Assembly: GCA_945910005.1 (NCBI GenBank)
Contig: OX246739.1
Location: 35,288,608-35,352,607 of the forward strand
Origin: Isoperla grammatica
Taxonomy: Eukaryota; Arthropoda; Insecta; Plecoptera; Perlodidae
Length of the DNA stretch: 64,000 bases
Reading direction: 5' to 3'
Shown: one piece after another, positions 34,306 to 45,847 of the stretch
Position numbering within the stretch: the stretch's first letter is position 1
Layout: each line of letters begins with the position of its first letter
Position numbers and translations under genes: made by a program
Notes under the pieces: generated by a model
The model's input: only the letters and a program-made list of their open reading frames with translations
Database searches by the model: none
Told to the model about the DNA's origin: nothing

Positions 34306-35683
34306 AACTCCGAATGGAAGAATTGCAAAGTCTCTATTTTGTATTCATGAAACCTTGAGAGAGTTTTAAGTGTGAATAACGAGGCTGCAAACAAATTCCT
34401 CGGGAGAGTACGAGAGAGAGTAATCTCAAAGTTTCACAGCGTTTTGACCTCATGACAGCCATTTTGCATCAGCCCCGTATTTATTGCCGGGATATTTACA
34501 TAAGCTATAAGAGCGCCGGGATTTGTTTCCAGAACCCTCGGGAAGGGACGTCAACAATTTCCTAACACATTTCATTGTTGAGTAGACAACCTGTTGCTTA
34601 TATCCACGAAACTAAACAAGGCGTGTTATGCGCACGAATATTTGTGGTGTTTGCGCCAAGAACTAAGTACACATATTTTAAGGATTTTGTTGTGATTTAT
34701 GTGTATTCTTGGGTTAAATTAAATACATCTACAGAGTATGCAAGAAGTAAAGGTTTAGCTTAGAAACAGTAACAATCTTCAAACAACCATGTTTTGTCAA
34801 CTAAAACCCTCCATAACATAACTTCAAAACTTCTGCTTGGATGGGTTTACGGTATAAAGAAACATCTAATAAATATGTAGTTGTGAGAGCATTTAATACC
34901 AGACTACATCCTAATAAATTACGGATGGATGCATGATAGTTAATAAACTAAAATTCAAACCTGATAATTGTAATCTATTTGTTAGTATTATAATTTATAA
35001 GAACATTTGCAAAACGGATATATATATATATACAAAAAAAAACATTAATAATTAAGAGCACTTACATTTTTTGTAGATATCATATTTCGTTTTACTTTTT
35101 GACAATTATTTTAAAGTATTTTATAGAAATTTTTTATCGACATACATTGGATATTCATTTTGTAGAAAACGGCAAAACCACCGATTATAAAATACGGTGT
35201 ATAAGCGACTTACATAGAATGCTATCTAAACTAATCTAACCGTTTCCAAGCTACAGAAGTTAAAACCATATATAGAGATAGTTTCTGTGACGATAGTTTT
35301 GTGATGTTAAATTATATTTTATAAACCATAAAGATATAGTTTATCTAACGATAAATCTTCTCGATTATTGCCTTATACGTTATGCGATCAAATATCTGTG
35401 TGAGTACTGAGTAGTGTAAGTTCTTCAAGCACATTTCATACCACGTAACAATTTCCCCGAACGAATTGAATCTACAAGAATATTCGCAACTGCTCCTTCA
35501 ATTCTACACAATGTGCGAACGCAAGGGACAATTTCATGAAATCAAATTCAAGAATGCGGTTTCCAAATGGAGGCTGGATCCCTTGGGACCGACCTCGGAA
35601 GAAAATGTTTTCAGATGTATCAACATTCGCTCAGCAACAAACTTTTACGAAAAATGAGATTGTCAAAATTTATGGAATCTAGA
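34306..35683. other. Anonymous AT-rich spacer
   Basis: This lies between the foldback element and the Harbinger-like element. Frames at 34575-34763 and 35466-35657 carry no recognisable motif. No repeat is seen. Confidence 0.4.
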
Positions 35684-35685
35684 AT

Positions 35686-35775
35686 GGGGGTCTTTCTTTC
35701 GTTTTGAGCCACCAGGTGGCAGCACGGAAAAACACGGTCTAGGCTTTTCAACATGGCGGCTTGTTTACATTATGT
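35686..35775. repeat. Left terminal inverted repeat of the Harbinger-like element
   Basis: It pairs with 38976-39065. The best-conserved internal block is GCAGCACGGAAAAAC. The outermost ten bases match at nine positions. Conservation falls off towards the gene starts. Confidence 0.8.
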
Positions 35776-35818
35776 ACTCGTACACTTCAAGACAACATTG
35801 ACTTAAATAATTAAAATA

Positions 35819-37397
35819 ATGCCGGCAACGTGTTGTTGTGTACCTCATTGTTCGAATAAAGGAGGGCACGTTTTTCCCAAGGACGAAAAATTACGCAAGG
35901 AGTGGATTCGTGTTGTGCGTCGGGCGAAATGGGCCCCTACCAACAGTTCTGTTGTCTGCAAATGTCACTTCATACCAGGAGATTATCTACATGAGACTGT
36001 CCATGGTAAGTATTAGCATTATAATACTTATATTTCTTCTAAACAAGCCCAATAATTGAGCTCAACTAGACCAAACGCCATTGCTAGTTGTAGAAAGCTA
36101 TAATTTAAACCTTGTGTTGGGGTAGGCCTAGCCCAGAGAGCCTACACCGACTCATGTCATTATTAGGCCTAGGGTAGGGGCTAGCCTAGGTCTATCCAAT
36201 GACATAGCCTACTTACACTAGGTCATATGTAGAGACTAAACTTCCCAGAGCATGGAAAATAATGTAGGCTAGGCCCGCCTGGCTAGGAATGTCAAATCCT
36301 AGGCCTACATCTAGGCCTAGCCTACTGCTGGACTAGAGCCAAGGCCTAGGTTAGTACATTCTCTGCAATACAAATCACAACTGTGTGTGCTACAGTTAAG
36401 TGGAACTGAATGTAATGAGTGTGGGGCCTAGCAAAACTTGGCTCAGGTTCATTATTAGGTGCAGTTTTGCTCGCTTACCTCCACGTCATTTTATCACCAC
36501 ATTAAAAAAACAAATCACTAGCACAAAACCATAGGTAGTTAGTACCTCATTCTTTCATCACATTAACATAGCCCTAGCTAGATCTTTTATTTGTAGTAAT
36601 TGGTTATTTGGTAGGAAGGCACAGATTTAGGTATTGAACATCAGTTCTAGACAATAATGTGCGTGTGTCCTTACTGGACCTATACCTGACTCGGGTACAA
36701 ATTATGAAACATGAATGATATCCTTTACAATATTGCTTGCAGGTACCATTCCTCTGTCATCAAGACTAAAACAAAATGCAGTTCCCAGCATATTTCCATG
36801 GACGAAAGAAGAGAGTGAGATGTCCTGTAACCGCAAACAACGAGCAGCGAGAAGAAGTCTGAACTTGGTCTCTCCTGCAACCGTCTCTCATGATGCAAGT
36901 GAAGATGTGACGGAAGATAATGTGATTTTGTCGAGTGAAGACATCGACGTCTGTGAGGTGACGGTTGAACGCAAACACAAACGCCCGCTACAGTGTGCTC
37001 AGCAGCGGTGCAAACGTCAATACGCAGTTCGAACGCATGTACGTTGGAAAACTACCGGAATGACCCACTTGGGATTCATTTTTACACTGGGCTTGAGTAC
37101 TATGAAAAGGTATGTTTTGTACTGAATACTCTGGGAGAAGCGGCATACAATCTTACGTTTATGTATGGTGCCATTACTATGGATGTTGCAGACCAGTTTT
37201 TTATGATTCTTATTAAATTACGGCAAAACCAAACGTGTTTTGAACTGAGTAGAATGTTCCTGGTATCTGAAAGAGATGTGTACAACATATTTTGTACTTG
37301 GATACGGTTCATGAGCCTCCAATGGAGAGAGTTAAACATTTTCCCATCAAAGCAATGCATTGGGTTTTATGCACCAACCGACTTTAAAAATAAATAA
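35819..37397 (+). pseudogene. THAP-domain Harbinger-type transposase, frameshifted and truncated
   Basis: Exon 1 (35819-36005) encodes a THAP zinc finger: C7-x3-C11, W29, and C47-x2-H50 followed by F. The donor is G|GTAAGT. Exon 2 starts at 36743 after TTGCTTGCAG and joins in phase, adding AVPSIF, the usual THAP C-terminal motif. It then has a basic and acidic linker. Near 36990 the frame shifts: from about 37000 a different frame reads NDPLGIHFYTGL and then a helix-turn-helix (about 37180-37330, KLRQNQTCFELSRMFLVSER) of the HTH_Tnp_4 kind. The frame stops at 37397 just after TDFKNK. The DDE catalytic domain that should follow is missing. THAP domains bind the TIRs in related elements. This copy cannot encode an active transposase. 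Confidence 0.8.
36006..36742 (+). other. Intron of the THAP transposase remnant
   Basis: It begins GTAAGTATT and ends TTGCTTGCAG. Removing it joins the codon G|GT in phase and completes the THAP domain from HETVHG to TIPLSSRLKQNAVPSIF. It contains a TAGGCCTAG-rich stretch at about 36120-36350. No other feature. Confidence 0.75.
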
Positions 37398-37412
37398 AAA
37401 AAAAGAAAGATA

Positions 37413-37572
37413 TTAGTCAATGTCACTCTTTGTTAAGGTGGGCATTACACTTTCTGAATTGTTATCTTTGAAAGTGTTTATGTCTGGCAATGTCATCATA
37501 TATTGTGTATCATTTTGAGTGCCGGTAGACTCTCCCGACACGAAATTGAAATTGTCGTCATAATGTTGGAGC
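37413..37572 (-). pseudogene. Possible last exon of the minus-strand gene
   Basis: On the minus strand an acceptor-like GTTTTTAG at 37573-37580 is followed by a 52-codon open stretch (LQHYDDNFNFVSGES at its start) that ends in TAA at 37413-37415. It is rich in Asp, Asn, Ser and Thr and has no domain I recognise. Its place, back to back with the end of the transposase frame, fits the tail of the second protein of the element. It could be chance. Confidence 0.3.
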
Positions 37573-38799
37573 CTAAAAACAAATTAAATCATTTGTTAGG
37601 ATGGAAATAACTAAGCCTTTAGCTACTTAAAACAAGAATGCAAATTTTAAAAGTTTGGTGCAAAGTATAAAGAGATACTAATGACAAAATGTTTGAAAAT
37701 TGAATTGGTTATGCCTATTGTAACATTATGAATTTATAATAAATGACACTATTATCTAGCACAAAACTAAGTTTTGACTACCCAAACATCCTTATCACCC
37801 CCCCCCCCCCCTACTACCATTAAGATCTAGGCCAGGGCCCATTGTAAAATAGCTCTATACAACTTGAAATTTGAGCATGGGCTACGCCTGGCAAACCCTA
37901 GGCAATAACCACTTTTACATTAGTGACAGAGTACAGTTTAGAGACTCATTCAACTCCATGAAAATAAATACCTTGGAACAGATACTGTACTGACTGGGTC
38001 CTGTCTTGTCTTACTAGAAAGTTGGACCAATTTATCACCACGTTTATGAAGTGGACTGGGATCGCACTTGGCGGTGCGAGCCGAGTTCAGTGCGCACCGA
38101 GTTCAACTGGTAAACACCTCAGCTCGAGCTTATTTCAGTTCTGTTAAGAAGCCAATCTAGCCCGGTTTAATAGGACTAGGGATAGGGTTTAATAAAAGGA
38201 GTCCGGATTGAAATATGCTTGCTAAACGGAATTCCGAATTCAGTGGGTACTGAAGTCAGTCCGATCACAGTCTGCTTGATAAACGTAGTGTATATCCCAT
38301 TTCAGTTCATTTCATTTAAGCCCAAATGGCAACTGTACTCTGTAGGATACTAAGACCCACATTCACGTTTCTGAGTTGGTCCTGCATTTAAATATAGCTA
38401 GATCTACTACAAACAAAATATTCAGCCAAGGCCCTACAAGATTTAGGGCCAGGCCTACCCTTGGTTCGTATTTGCTTAAATGGGAGACCTACCTACCCAT
38501 CACACCTAGAGAGTAGGTCTAGGCTAGCCCTACGACTAGGCCCTAGTTCTACAAACAAAATTGAGTAGGCTAGGCTTGGCCAAACTTTCACATTAATTTT
38601 GACAGCCTAGGGGTTGGCTAGGCCTACCTCAGCTGTCAAAAGATGCAGCCTTGGATTGTCTAATGAAATGTTAGGCACTTTAATGCAAACATAAATACAT
38701 ATTAACCTTATTTTATTTATCAATGGTCGGCTTATACTAGGGTGCGGGATGTATGGACTTATAACTACTTCATTTGATAATAAAAACATGTCTATGAAC

Positions 38800-38922
38800 C
38801 ATAGGCCTATAGGCCGAAAAACAACAAACTAGCTCCGACTTCCGGCCGGCAGTTTTCGCATTTCTTCGTCGCAATTCATCTTTTAGCTACTTAATAGTCC
38901 ATTTTCCATACTCGGGTGCCAT
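38800..38922 (-). pseudogene. SAP-domain N-terminus of the second transposon protein, in-frame TAG
   Basis: The minus strand reads from ATG (38922-38920) MAPEYGKWTIK, then TAG, then LKDELRRRNAKTAGRKSELV. A WT-x-x-x-LK-x-EL-RRN-x4-G-x-KSELV pattern is a SAP motif, a short two-helix DNA-binding fold. As I recall, proteins of this kind with a YqaJ exonuclease domain are the partner of the transposase in ISL2EU elements. The TAG lies where Glu or Gln is usual, one base from GAG or CAG. No YqaJ domain is visible further along the minus strand, so most of the gene has been deleted or is too decayed to see. Confidence 0.65.
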
Positions 38923-38975
38923 TCTTATAATACTAATAAACGTTTTTAAAACAGTCTGTCAAAGCGAACACGCGT

Positions 38976-39065
38976 AAGGTTTACAGTGAGCAGCCATGAT
39001 GGATTCATCAGCGAGACCGCGTTTTTCCGTGCTGCGCTCTGGTGGTAGAGCTTTAAAAGATCCCC
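38976..39065. repeat. Right terminal inverted repeat of the Harbinger-like element
   Basis: It is the mirror of 35686-35775 and contains GTTTTTCCGTGCTGC and the outermost AAAGATCCCC. It is bordered by AT. Confidence 0.8.
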
Positions 39066-39067
39066 AT

Positions 39068-40600
39068 TGGCCAGAAAGATTTGTATCACATACATTTATT
39101 TTTGCTTGTGTAAAGTGGGTCAGATAAAAAACTTTCTTAGTTATCTTGCCAAGTACTCTCTATACCTTAAGTCCCAAGGTCTTGTACGTTTCCACTTCGC
39201 ATATCAAGTTTGGGATTTCTACAATACGATATGTAATACCTTATCTTATTAATAGACTGTGGTTAATCTTGTATTAAAAAATCAGCATAAACATGAGTTA
39301 ATGTGTGTATTGATACTTATCTAAAAATATACGTTTAATTTACACCGCATACCCTAAAATTCATGAAGTTCAATCTCACTTTATTATTATGCATGGTTTA
39401 TAATTCATGTTTCACCGATACTAACTAGTGTTCTGCTCCAGTTTCGTACATCTACTTCAAACCGACATAGAATATAAGTGACACTTTAAACTCGTGATTT
39501 GTTATTTGAAACTACCCCATCCTTTGGAGTGACATACTTTTCCTGCTAAGCGGAAAAACTTCTACGAGTTGTATGAACATCAAGTTTGAAGATTCATTTG
39601 ATTTCCGATGGCCAATTTTCCAACCTTAATTTTCAACAACAATACTTAAAATTTTCTAAACTCTCTTTTAACGAATTCAGTATCATTAGTTTGTGGACGA
39701 GGAGAAGGAGGGATGTCTTAGTATGACAGTGACAGCGAGAAAGATTATTTTTATTTAAATCTGGCATTATAATACAGACTATAGGTTTGTGACTGAATAA
39801 ATTAGTTTGTATTTAGATCCAAACAACGATGTGTCACTGATGTTCAGCGGTAATATATACACAACATGCTACTCTTTTGTAACAATGTATATGTTGCCAT
39901 GACAACGGCATAGCCTAAGCCTACATAGAAGACAGTGTAATATTAGCACATATTCACACAATCATGACAGCTGGATGTATTTGATGTATTATTATTATTC
40001 GAACTATATGCATTGCTACAATATGTGGCTATCTTTGTAATTAAAATACGTTAAAGTCTACTCAAAGGTTGGCTATGTGCCCAATTAAGTTAATATTTTG
40101 TTTCTCATACATTGTTTAAGTCTTTTCACTAATCCATTTAATATAATTTTGTCTATGGTATTATTTATTACTATGAAATCATATGGTAGAAGACCTATGT
40201 AAGAATGACATTCTAACAATTGAGGAGTATTGAGTTTCAGGATAAAAAGTAACATTTGTATGGGGAGCATTTATATTGGCATGGGGTGGTGAGAGAGAAA
40301 CATATAACACACCTTAACTCAATAAACCCAGTCAACCAAGTATCATCAAATACTTTACCGGTGATCCCGCGCAGCAGTCACCGTATTCTACAACATGCAA
40401 GGTTCTATTTCAAACCCGTTTTATTGGTATACACTTCAAACATGACATATCAACGTTCCTTTGTGTTGTGTGCAGCGTACAAGACTCTCTGCTTCTGACA
40501 TTGACACCTCCACAGTGTGTCAAACAACAGACGCACAGACGCACATATCAATCCCCGCGAGCGACAAAAACCGACACCTTACGTATACGTTGGCACGCAC
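39068..40600. other. Anonymous AT-rich DNA
   Basis: No exon, RNA gene or repeat is supported between the Harbinger-like element and the 50-bp satellite. Confidence 0.4.
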
Positions 40601-41882
40601 ACTGCACAGTACTGCACATTACACATGCAACTCAGACGTGGGCCACATTACGTGTACAGTACTGCACATGACATATGCAACACTGACGTGGGCTTCATTA
40701 CGTGTACAGTACTGCACATGACACATGCAACTCAGACGTGGGCTACATTACGTGTATAGTACTGCACATGACACATGCAACTCAGACGTGGGCTTCAGTA
40801 CGTGTACAGTACTGCACATGACATATGCAACTCAGACGTGGGCTTCAGTACGTGTACAGTACTGCACATGACATATGCAACTCAGACGTGGGCTTCAGTA
40901 CGTGTACAGTACTGCACATGACATATGCAACTCAGACGTGGGCTTCAGTACGTGTACAGTACTGCACATGACATATGCAGCTCAGACGTGGGCTTCAGTA
41001 CGTGTACAGTACTGCACATGACATATGCAACTCAGACGTGGGCTTCAGTACGTGTACAGTACTGCACATGACATATGCAACTCAGACGTGGGCTTCAGTA
41101 CGTGTACAGTACTGCACATGACATATGCAACTCAGACGTGGGCTTCAGTACGTGTACAGTACTGCACATGACATATGCAGCTCAGACGTGGGCTTCAGTA
41201 CGTGTACAGTACTGCACATGACATATGCAACTTAGACGTGGGCTTCAGTACGTGTACAGTACTGCACATGACATATGCAACTCAGACGTGGGCTTCAGTA
41301 CGTGTACAGTACTACACATGACACATGCAACTCAGACGTGGGCTTCAGTACGTGTACAGTACTACACCTTACACATGCAACTCAGACGTGGGCTTAAGTA
41401 CGTGTACAGTACTGCACATTACAGATGCAACTCAGACGTGGGCTTAAGTACGGGTACAGTACTGCACATTACAGATGCAACTCAGACGTGGGCTTAAGTA
41501 CGTGTACAGTACTGCACATTACACATGCAACTCAGACGTGGGCTTCAGTACGTGTACAGTACTGCACATGACACATGCAACTCAGACGTGGGCTTCAGTA
41601 CGTGTACAGTACTGCACATGACATATGCAACTCAGACGTGGGCTTCAGTACGTGTACAGTACTGCACATGACATATGCAGCTCAGACGTGGGCTTCATTA
41701 CGTGTACAGTACTACACATTACATTACACATGCAACTCAGACGTGGGCTTCATTACGTGTACAGTACTGCACATTACATATGCAACTCAGACGTGGGCTT
41801 AAGTACGTGTACAGTACTGCACATGACATGCAACTCAGACGTGGGCTACATTACGTGCACAGCACTGCACATGACACATGCA
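40600..41882. repeat. 50-bp satellite, about 25 units
   Basis: The unit ACTGCACATGACATATGCAA continues CTCAGACGTGGGCTTCAGTACGTGTACAGT, 50 bp in all. The inner copies near 40780-41280 are almost identical. Copies towards both ends carry more changes (ACATTACACATG, GGCTACATTA, GGCTTAAGTA). One unit at about 41710 has a small insertion. The period is not a multiple of three, so the open frames across it are a by-product. Confidence 0.96.
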
Positions 41883-42184
41883 AACGAGACTGTGTTTTGT
41901 TATACCCGGGTACGCATTACGTTGACTGACGTGTGCAAATACGATGTATGATGTGCAACTAGTTTATTGTAAATGATATTTGTTACTGGCTAAGTAAAAT
42001 ATATATTTAGATATATAATAATACATATTTGTAATATTTAATTAATATATTTTAACATTATTTATTTATTAATATATATTTAATTTAATTAATATTTAAT
42101 TAATTTATTTTATATTTATATTTATATATTTATAATCGTGTTGGTTTATGTGGACATACTAATATGTCAAGGCTTACATGGGAT
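41883..42184. other. AT-rich low-complexity stretch
   Basis: Positions about 41995-42135 are made of TTAATTAAT and ATATTTATA-like words. No gene or element. Confidence 0.6.
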
Positions 42185-42186
42185 TA

Positions 42187-42883
42187 GGGAAGGCTCATAA
42201 AAAATAAATATTCCTCAAAGTACCTAAAAACAGAAGGCCATTATCAAAAAGTACGGGCTATATAATTTTTATATCTGAGAATAATTCCAATTCTATAAGC
42301 TTTTAAAGTTTGAAATTTGGAACTTACCGCTCCGTAATTGAAAAACGGCTCGTGACGTCATAACTCTTGTCAACAACTGCCTCCTTGAAGTATTCTTAAT
42401 AATATCAAGGATATTAAGAAGGACATTTTACAATATCTAGGATGCAGTGACTTTACAACAATGTCTTTTATACCACTGTTTTCTTCAGAAAATACATTTT
42501 GATACAGTATTTACCAAAACGTGTTTAAAATAATGCAATTATTTAACATATTGTTGTAAATTAATGTTGAGCAGTGTTCATTTACTAACTAGAAATAAAC
42601 GTTGATTCAGTTAAAGTCTTATGAGAGCAATAATCTACTAAATTGTGGGATTTCAGTACTATTTGTATGATATAAAATGATTGTTTCCAGAGTTATGACG
42701 TCAGAACCTTATAATCACGAGCAAGATGGCGCAGGTCCGTTTCTGAGCGTGTTATGACAGCAATATCTTTGACTTGCTGTTAAAGCGATGTTAATGCACC
42801 TTTCGAGCCGAAACCAATTAGTTCCCGTTTATTTGAACTTGAGGTAACCAGTAAGCAAATAAAAAAAATGTGTGAGCCTTCCC
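42187..42883. mobile_element. TA-flanked non-autonomous DNA transposon with mirrored CRE palindromes
   Basis: The ends are GGGAAGGCTCA on the left and TGAGCCTTCCC on the right. TA lies directly outside both (42185-42186 and 42884-42885), as in Tc1/mariner-type insertion. A second inverted pair lies inside: TGACGTCATAACTCT at 42353-42367 and AGAGTTATGACGTCA at 42689-42703. Length 697 bp, with no transposase coding seen. Confidence 0.72.
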
Positions 42884-42974
42884 TATTGTAATCTATAATC
42901 CTCAATTGTGTTGGTGGGGGTGCCGGTCCCACCGAATACACTACTATCTAGGGACAACTACTACTATGTTACGA

Positions 42975-43260
42975 TACCGATAGAGGTGGCTCAGCGGTAA
43001 GACGCGAGACTCTACTTCGGGAGGTTTCCGGTTCGATTCCAGCCACCGGCAGTCCTGACTGAAAGTTTTTTCCGAGGTTTTCCTCAGTCGTAAAAGCGAA
43101 TGCTGGGATTGAGTCACACCAACAGCCCTCGGAAAATCCTTCCCAACTATCCAAAACACCCTAATAACCTAGTTAGTCACCTGAAGAGGGGCACATCAGG
43201 TAAAGCTGATGTGCACCCTAGAACGGGTATTCCTACAAAAATTATTATTATTATGTTAGG
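42975..43260 (+). mobile_element. tRNA-derived SINE, copy B, with 9-bp duplication
   Basis: The tRNA-like head carries box A, GGTGGCTCAGCGGTAAGA, and box B, GGTTCGATTCC. The body follows with GCAGTCCTGACTG, CCTCAGTCGTAAAAGCGAAT and CACCTGAAGAGGGGCACATC. The 3' end is an (ATT)n tail (43241-43254). ATGTTACGA flanks it on both sides (42966-42974 and 43261-43269), a 9-bp target-site duplication. This is the more complete of the two copies and gives the family's full length of about 285 bp. Confidence 0.92.
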
Positions 43261-43269
43261 ATGTTACGA

Positions 43270-45628
43270 AAGAGAAGACATTTTCTCTTTTATCCTCATT
43301 TTCTTATCATTATGCTTCTTTTATTCTCCTCCAGCTGCTGACTTGGCAACTTATCCTAACTATTTGACTGACTATCCTTTGAATACGTATGTTACTTTGA
43401 TGTTATAAGTGAATATTGTGTATTTTGCCTACTCCTTTGCTTTTAAGATGAGGGGAGGGATTAAGTGCATTGTATTATATTAATGGTGTTTGCCGATAGA
43501 TTAAAGTGATTTGGGGATAGGCTATAACGCCCCACCCTTCCAACAACCCTAGATTACCCGGCCATCAAAGGTTCTCTGAGATGCTGTGGCTAACTAATTA
43601 GGCAATTAGGCAAGTACTGCTGCAAGTCATATCCCAAGTAGTTACACATTTTGTTTAGGTCGGTAACTATTTGCTTATATGAAGAAACTTGTGCAAGACG
43701 ATAAACATGTGATAAACAACGATATGATATACGATGTGACAAACAAATATTGCAGGGTTTGTTTGCAGTTGTGATTGAAAGAAAGAATTTTTTATGATTC
43801 CTTTTATTATTTGTTACCTTTTGTATACTCACTCTTCTTTCTTATAATGTCTAGTCAAAGCTTTGAGTTTATACATAATTTTAATTCTTGTTTCAATTAA
43901 TTAAGAATTGATCAATAACTTGAATGAACAAGGCTAACATTATAATACGAATAAGTCATCACACAAGCCAATATTTAATAAACATTCAAATACTTATCTG
44001 TCTAAATAAAATTATCTGAAATAAAATAAATGCGACTTCTTGCTTTTTAAAAGGGTTCATAATGGGTTATGGGTCCGTTTCGTTTCCGTTACAGCTGGAT
44101 AAGGAGATATAATGCTCCGATATTATTTTACTGGTATTAATAAAACTAGGATACACGTACTACACAACTTACCTGATTCGATATGACGCAGACATTTGGT
44201 GGTAGCATTAAAGCTAATGGTTCGAAGTGTAATCTCTATCAACATGGATTAATATATCTGTCCATTTTCCAAGTATTCCCTTAGATATACAGAACAACGA
44301 AGTTAGAGCAGGAGGCGATAGAGTGTGCTGATGCGACGTATAGAGTTGAGGAGGCAACATTAGTACCAGCATAATGTTTATTACACAAGCACATAAACAT
44401 TCAAATCTACTTACTACATATGCAGCTCTATGTTTGATATATTATCATCATAGTTATCTACAGTTAAGACAGGAAACTCTGAGAATTAAGCATTACAAAT
44501 GCAGCCACATGAAAACAGCGCTGCCACACAGAGATGTTAAGAAATTAAATGGCCTGAATCTTTAATTAACTTGACACCCAGCCTTAGGATGATTCCTGTA
44601 TTGGCAGTTGGAAAACATGTCATATATTATTTGAAAACATGATAAACTAGCATTCATTAAGTATAGATCTTTTGCTAATGAAATCCATTCAGTACCCCCC
44701 CTCTCCCTTTTCCGCCTCCAACTAATTAAGGCTTGCCAAACGTTTTCGGTCTAGAATCGCCACTAGGCGAGGTGCATTTTCGACTGAAATACCTTCATTA
44801 AGTTACGAAGGGTTGGTTTAATTGTACGTAGTGAGGCGGGTTCAGGTGAGTTGAGAGTTTAACTTGCCGCCCATTATCCCCCCAACGAATACCGCGTCAA
44901 CATTTCGCCCGGTAAAACTAAGGGAGAGTTTTAAAACATCAACAAGGATTCAATGCGTTAACAAAATGGAGTCTCGCGGCTTCACGCGCGCAAGGTCAAC
45001 AGAACGGGCCGCGCAATTCAAGTACTAACAGCTTAGTCCACACTTTTCGGCTGCGTTTATTAGCCCGAGAGTAATTTGGCATGACTAATAAATGGGGTTA
45101 GAGGAGGGAGTAAATGAAATAAATACAAAAAACACCCCTTGTAGCCTCACGATAGTATACACATTACAGCATTCGTGTTGGTAGTTGAAACTTGTTGAAG
45201 CAGCAAATAGAAATGTAATGTGTATAACAATATTGACAGGACTAATTAAATGTATCATTGGAGGAACGCTCCTGGGTGGAAATATTTCAGTGAAAACCAT
45301 AAAAAAAAAAATAATTCAATTCCCAGTCGAGATTGAATTGTTCATGTTTTGGACCAAACTTTCATATTTTCATACATTTTTGTAAACTATATTGAACCAG
45401 AGGCTCGCCACAAATCCTCTCGTTAATACCAACCCGACAATTGTGTAGTATTTAGTGCTCTACTACCTATACTAATATTCTAACTTCACAAACTGCGCTT
45501 GATAAGGCCTACAACTATTCAAGCAGGGGTCCCCTACTCCTTACACATGAAGTGCCAACATGAATTTATCGTAACATAATTTAATGTTGACTTCAATAGC
45601 TTTAGTACTGATCAGTGGAAAGCTATTC
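43270..45628. other. Anonymous DNA; decayed hAT-like end near 44750
   Basis: Near 44747, TCTAGAATCGCCACTAGG resembles a damaged hAT right end (GCCACTG), with a C-rich tract before it. No intact element or gene is seen. Frames at 43590-43832 and 44374-44565 have no recognisable motif. Confidence 0.3.
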
Positions 45629-45809
45629 GGGCCCGATTTCACCAACTCTTTAGTCCGGAGCTTAGTCATTAACCAGAGATTAGCTCCAAAAAAACATGGA
45701 GGGTGATAAAAAGACTCCATGCATTTTAAATGTAATGTTTGTTGAAACCATGGTTACCAATCCGAGATTACTAAAACGGAGATTAACTATCTTTGGTGAA
45801 TTCTGGCCT
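45629..45809. mobile_element. MITE with GGGCC ends, full copy
   Basis: The left end is GGGCCCGATTTCACCAA and the right end in reverse is GAGGCCAGAATTCACCAA. The next inverted blocks are weaker. About 181 bp, non-coding. A half copy of the same family lies at 54860-54937. The GGGCC start is shared with the Harbinger-type MITE at 19556, but the interiors differ. Confidence 0.6.
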
Positions 45810-45847
45810 CAGAATATTTTGTTAGCCTAGGGACGTGTGCGAACGCC

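Larger units (their letters stand above)
35686..39065. mobile_element. Harbinger/ISL2EU-like DNA transposon, two convergent gene remnants, AT duplication
   Basis: The left end is GGGGGTCTTTCTTTCGTTTT. The right end read in reverse is GGGGATCTTTTAAAGCTCTA. AT directly flanks both ends (35684-35685 and 39066-39067). Inside, the inverted ends share CCACCAG and the block GCAGCACGGAAAAAC, then GCGGTCT or ACGGTCT, and ATGGCGGC or ATGGCTGC. A THAP transposase remnant starts 133 bp inside the left end. A SAP-type protein remnant starts 143 bp inside the right end on the other strand. A transposase plus a second SAP/YqaJ-type protein is the known layout of ISL2EU elements, as I recall it. Stretches rich in TAGGCCTAG lie at about 36120-36350 and 38440-38640. 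Length 3380 bp. Confidence 0.85.

Noticed and set aside
38607..38789. 60-codon minus-strand frame inside the Harbinger-like element as part of the second protein
   Set aside because: No similarity to a YqaJ nuclease or other known domain is visible, and it lies in AT-rich, CTAG-rich filler.
40600..41882. CRISPR-like array
   Set aside because: Units are contiguous tandem copies without unique spacers, and the DNA is eukaryotic.
40461..41951. Multiple plus-strand frames across the 50-bp satellite
   Set aside because: The period is not a multiple of three. Frames rotate through the array and reflect the repeat only.
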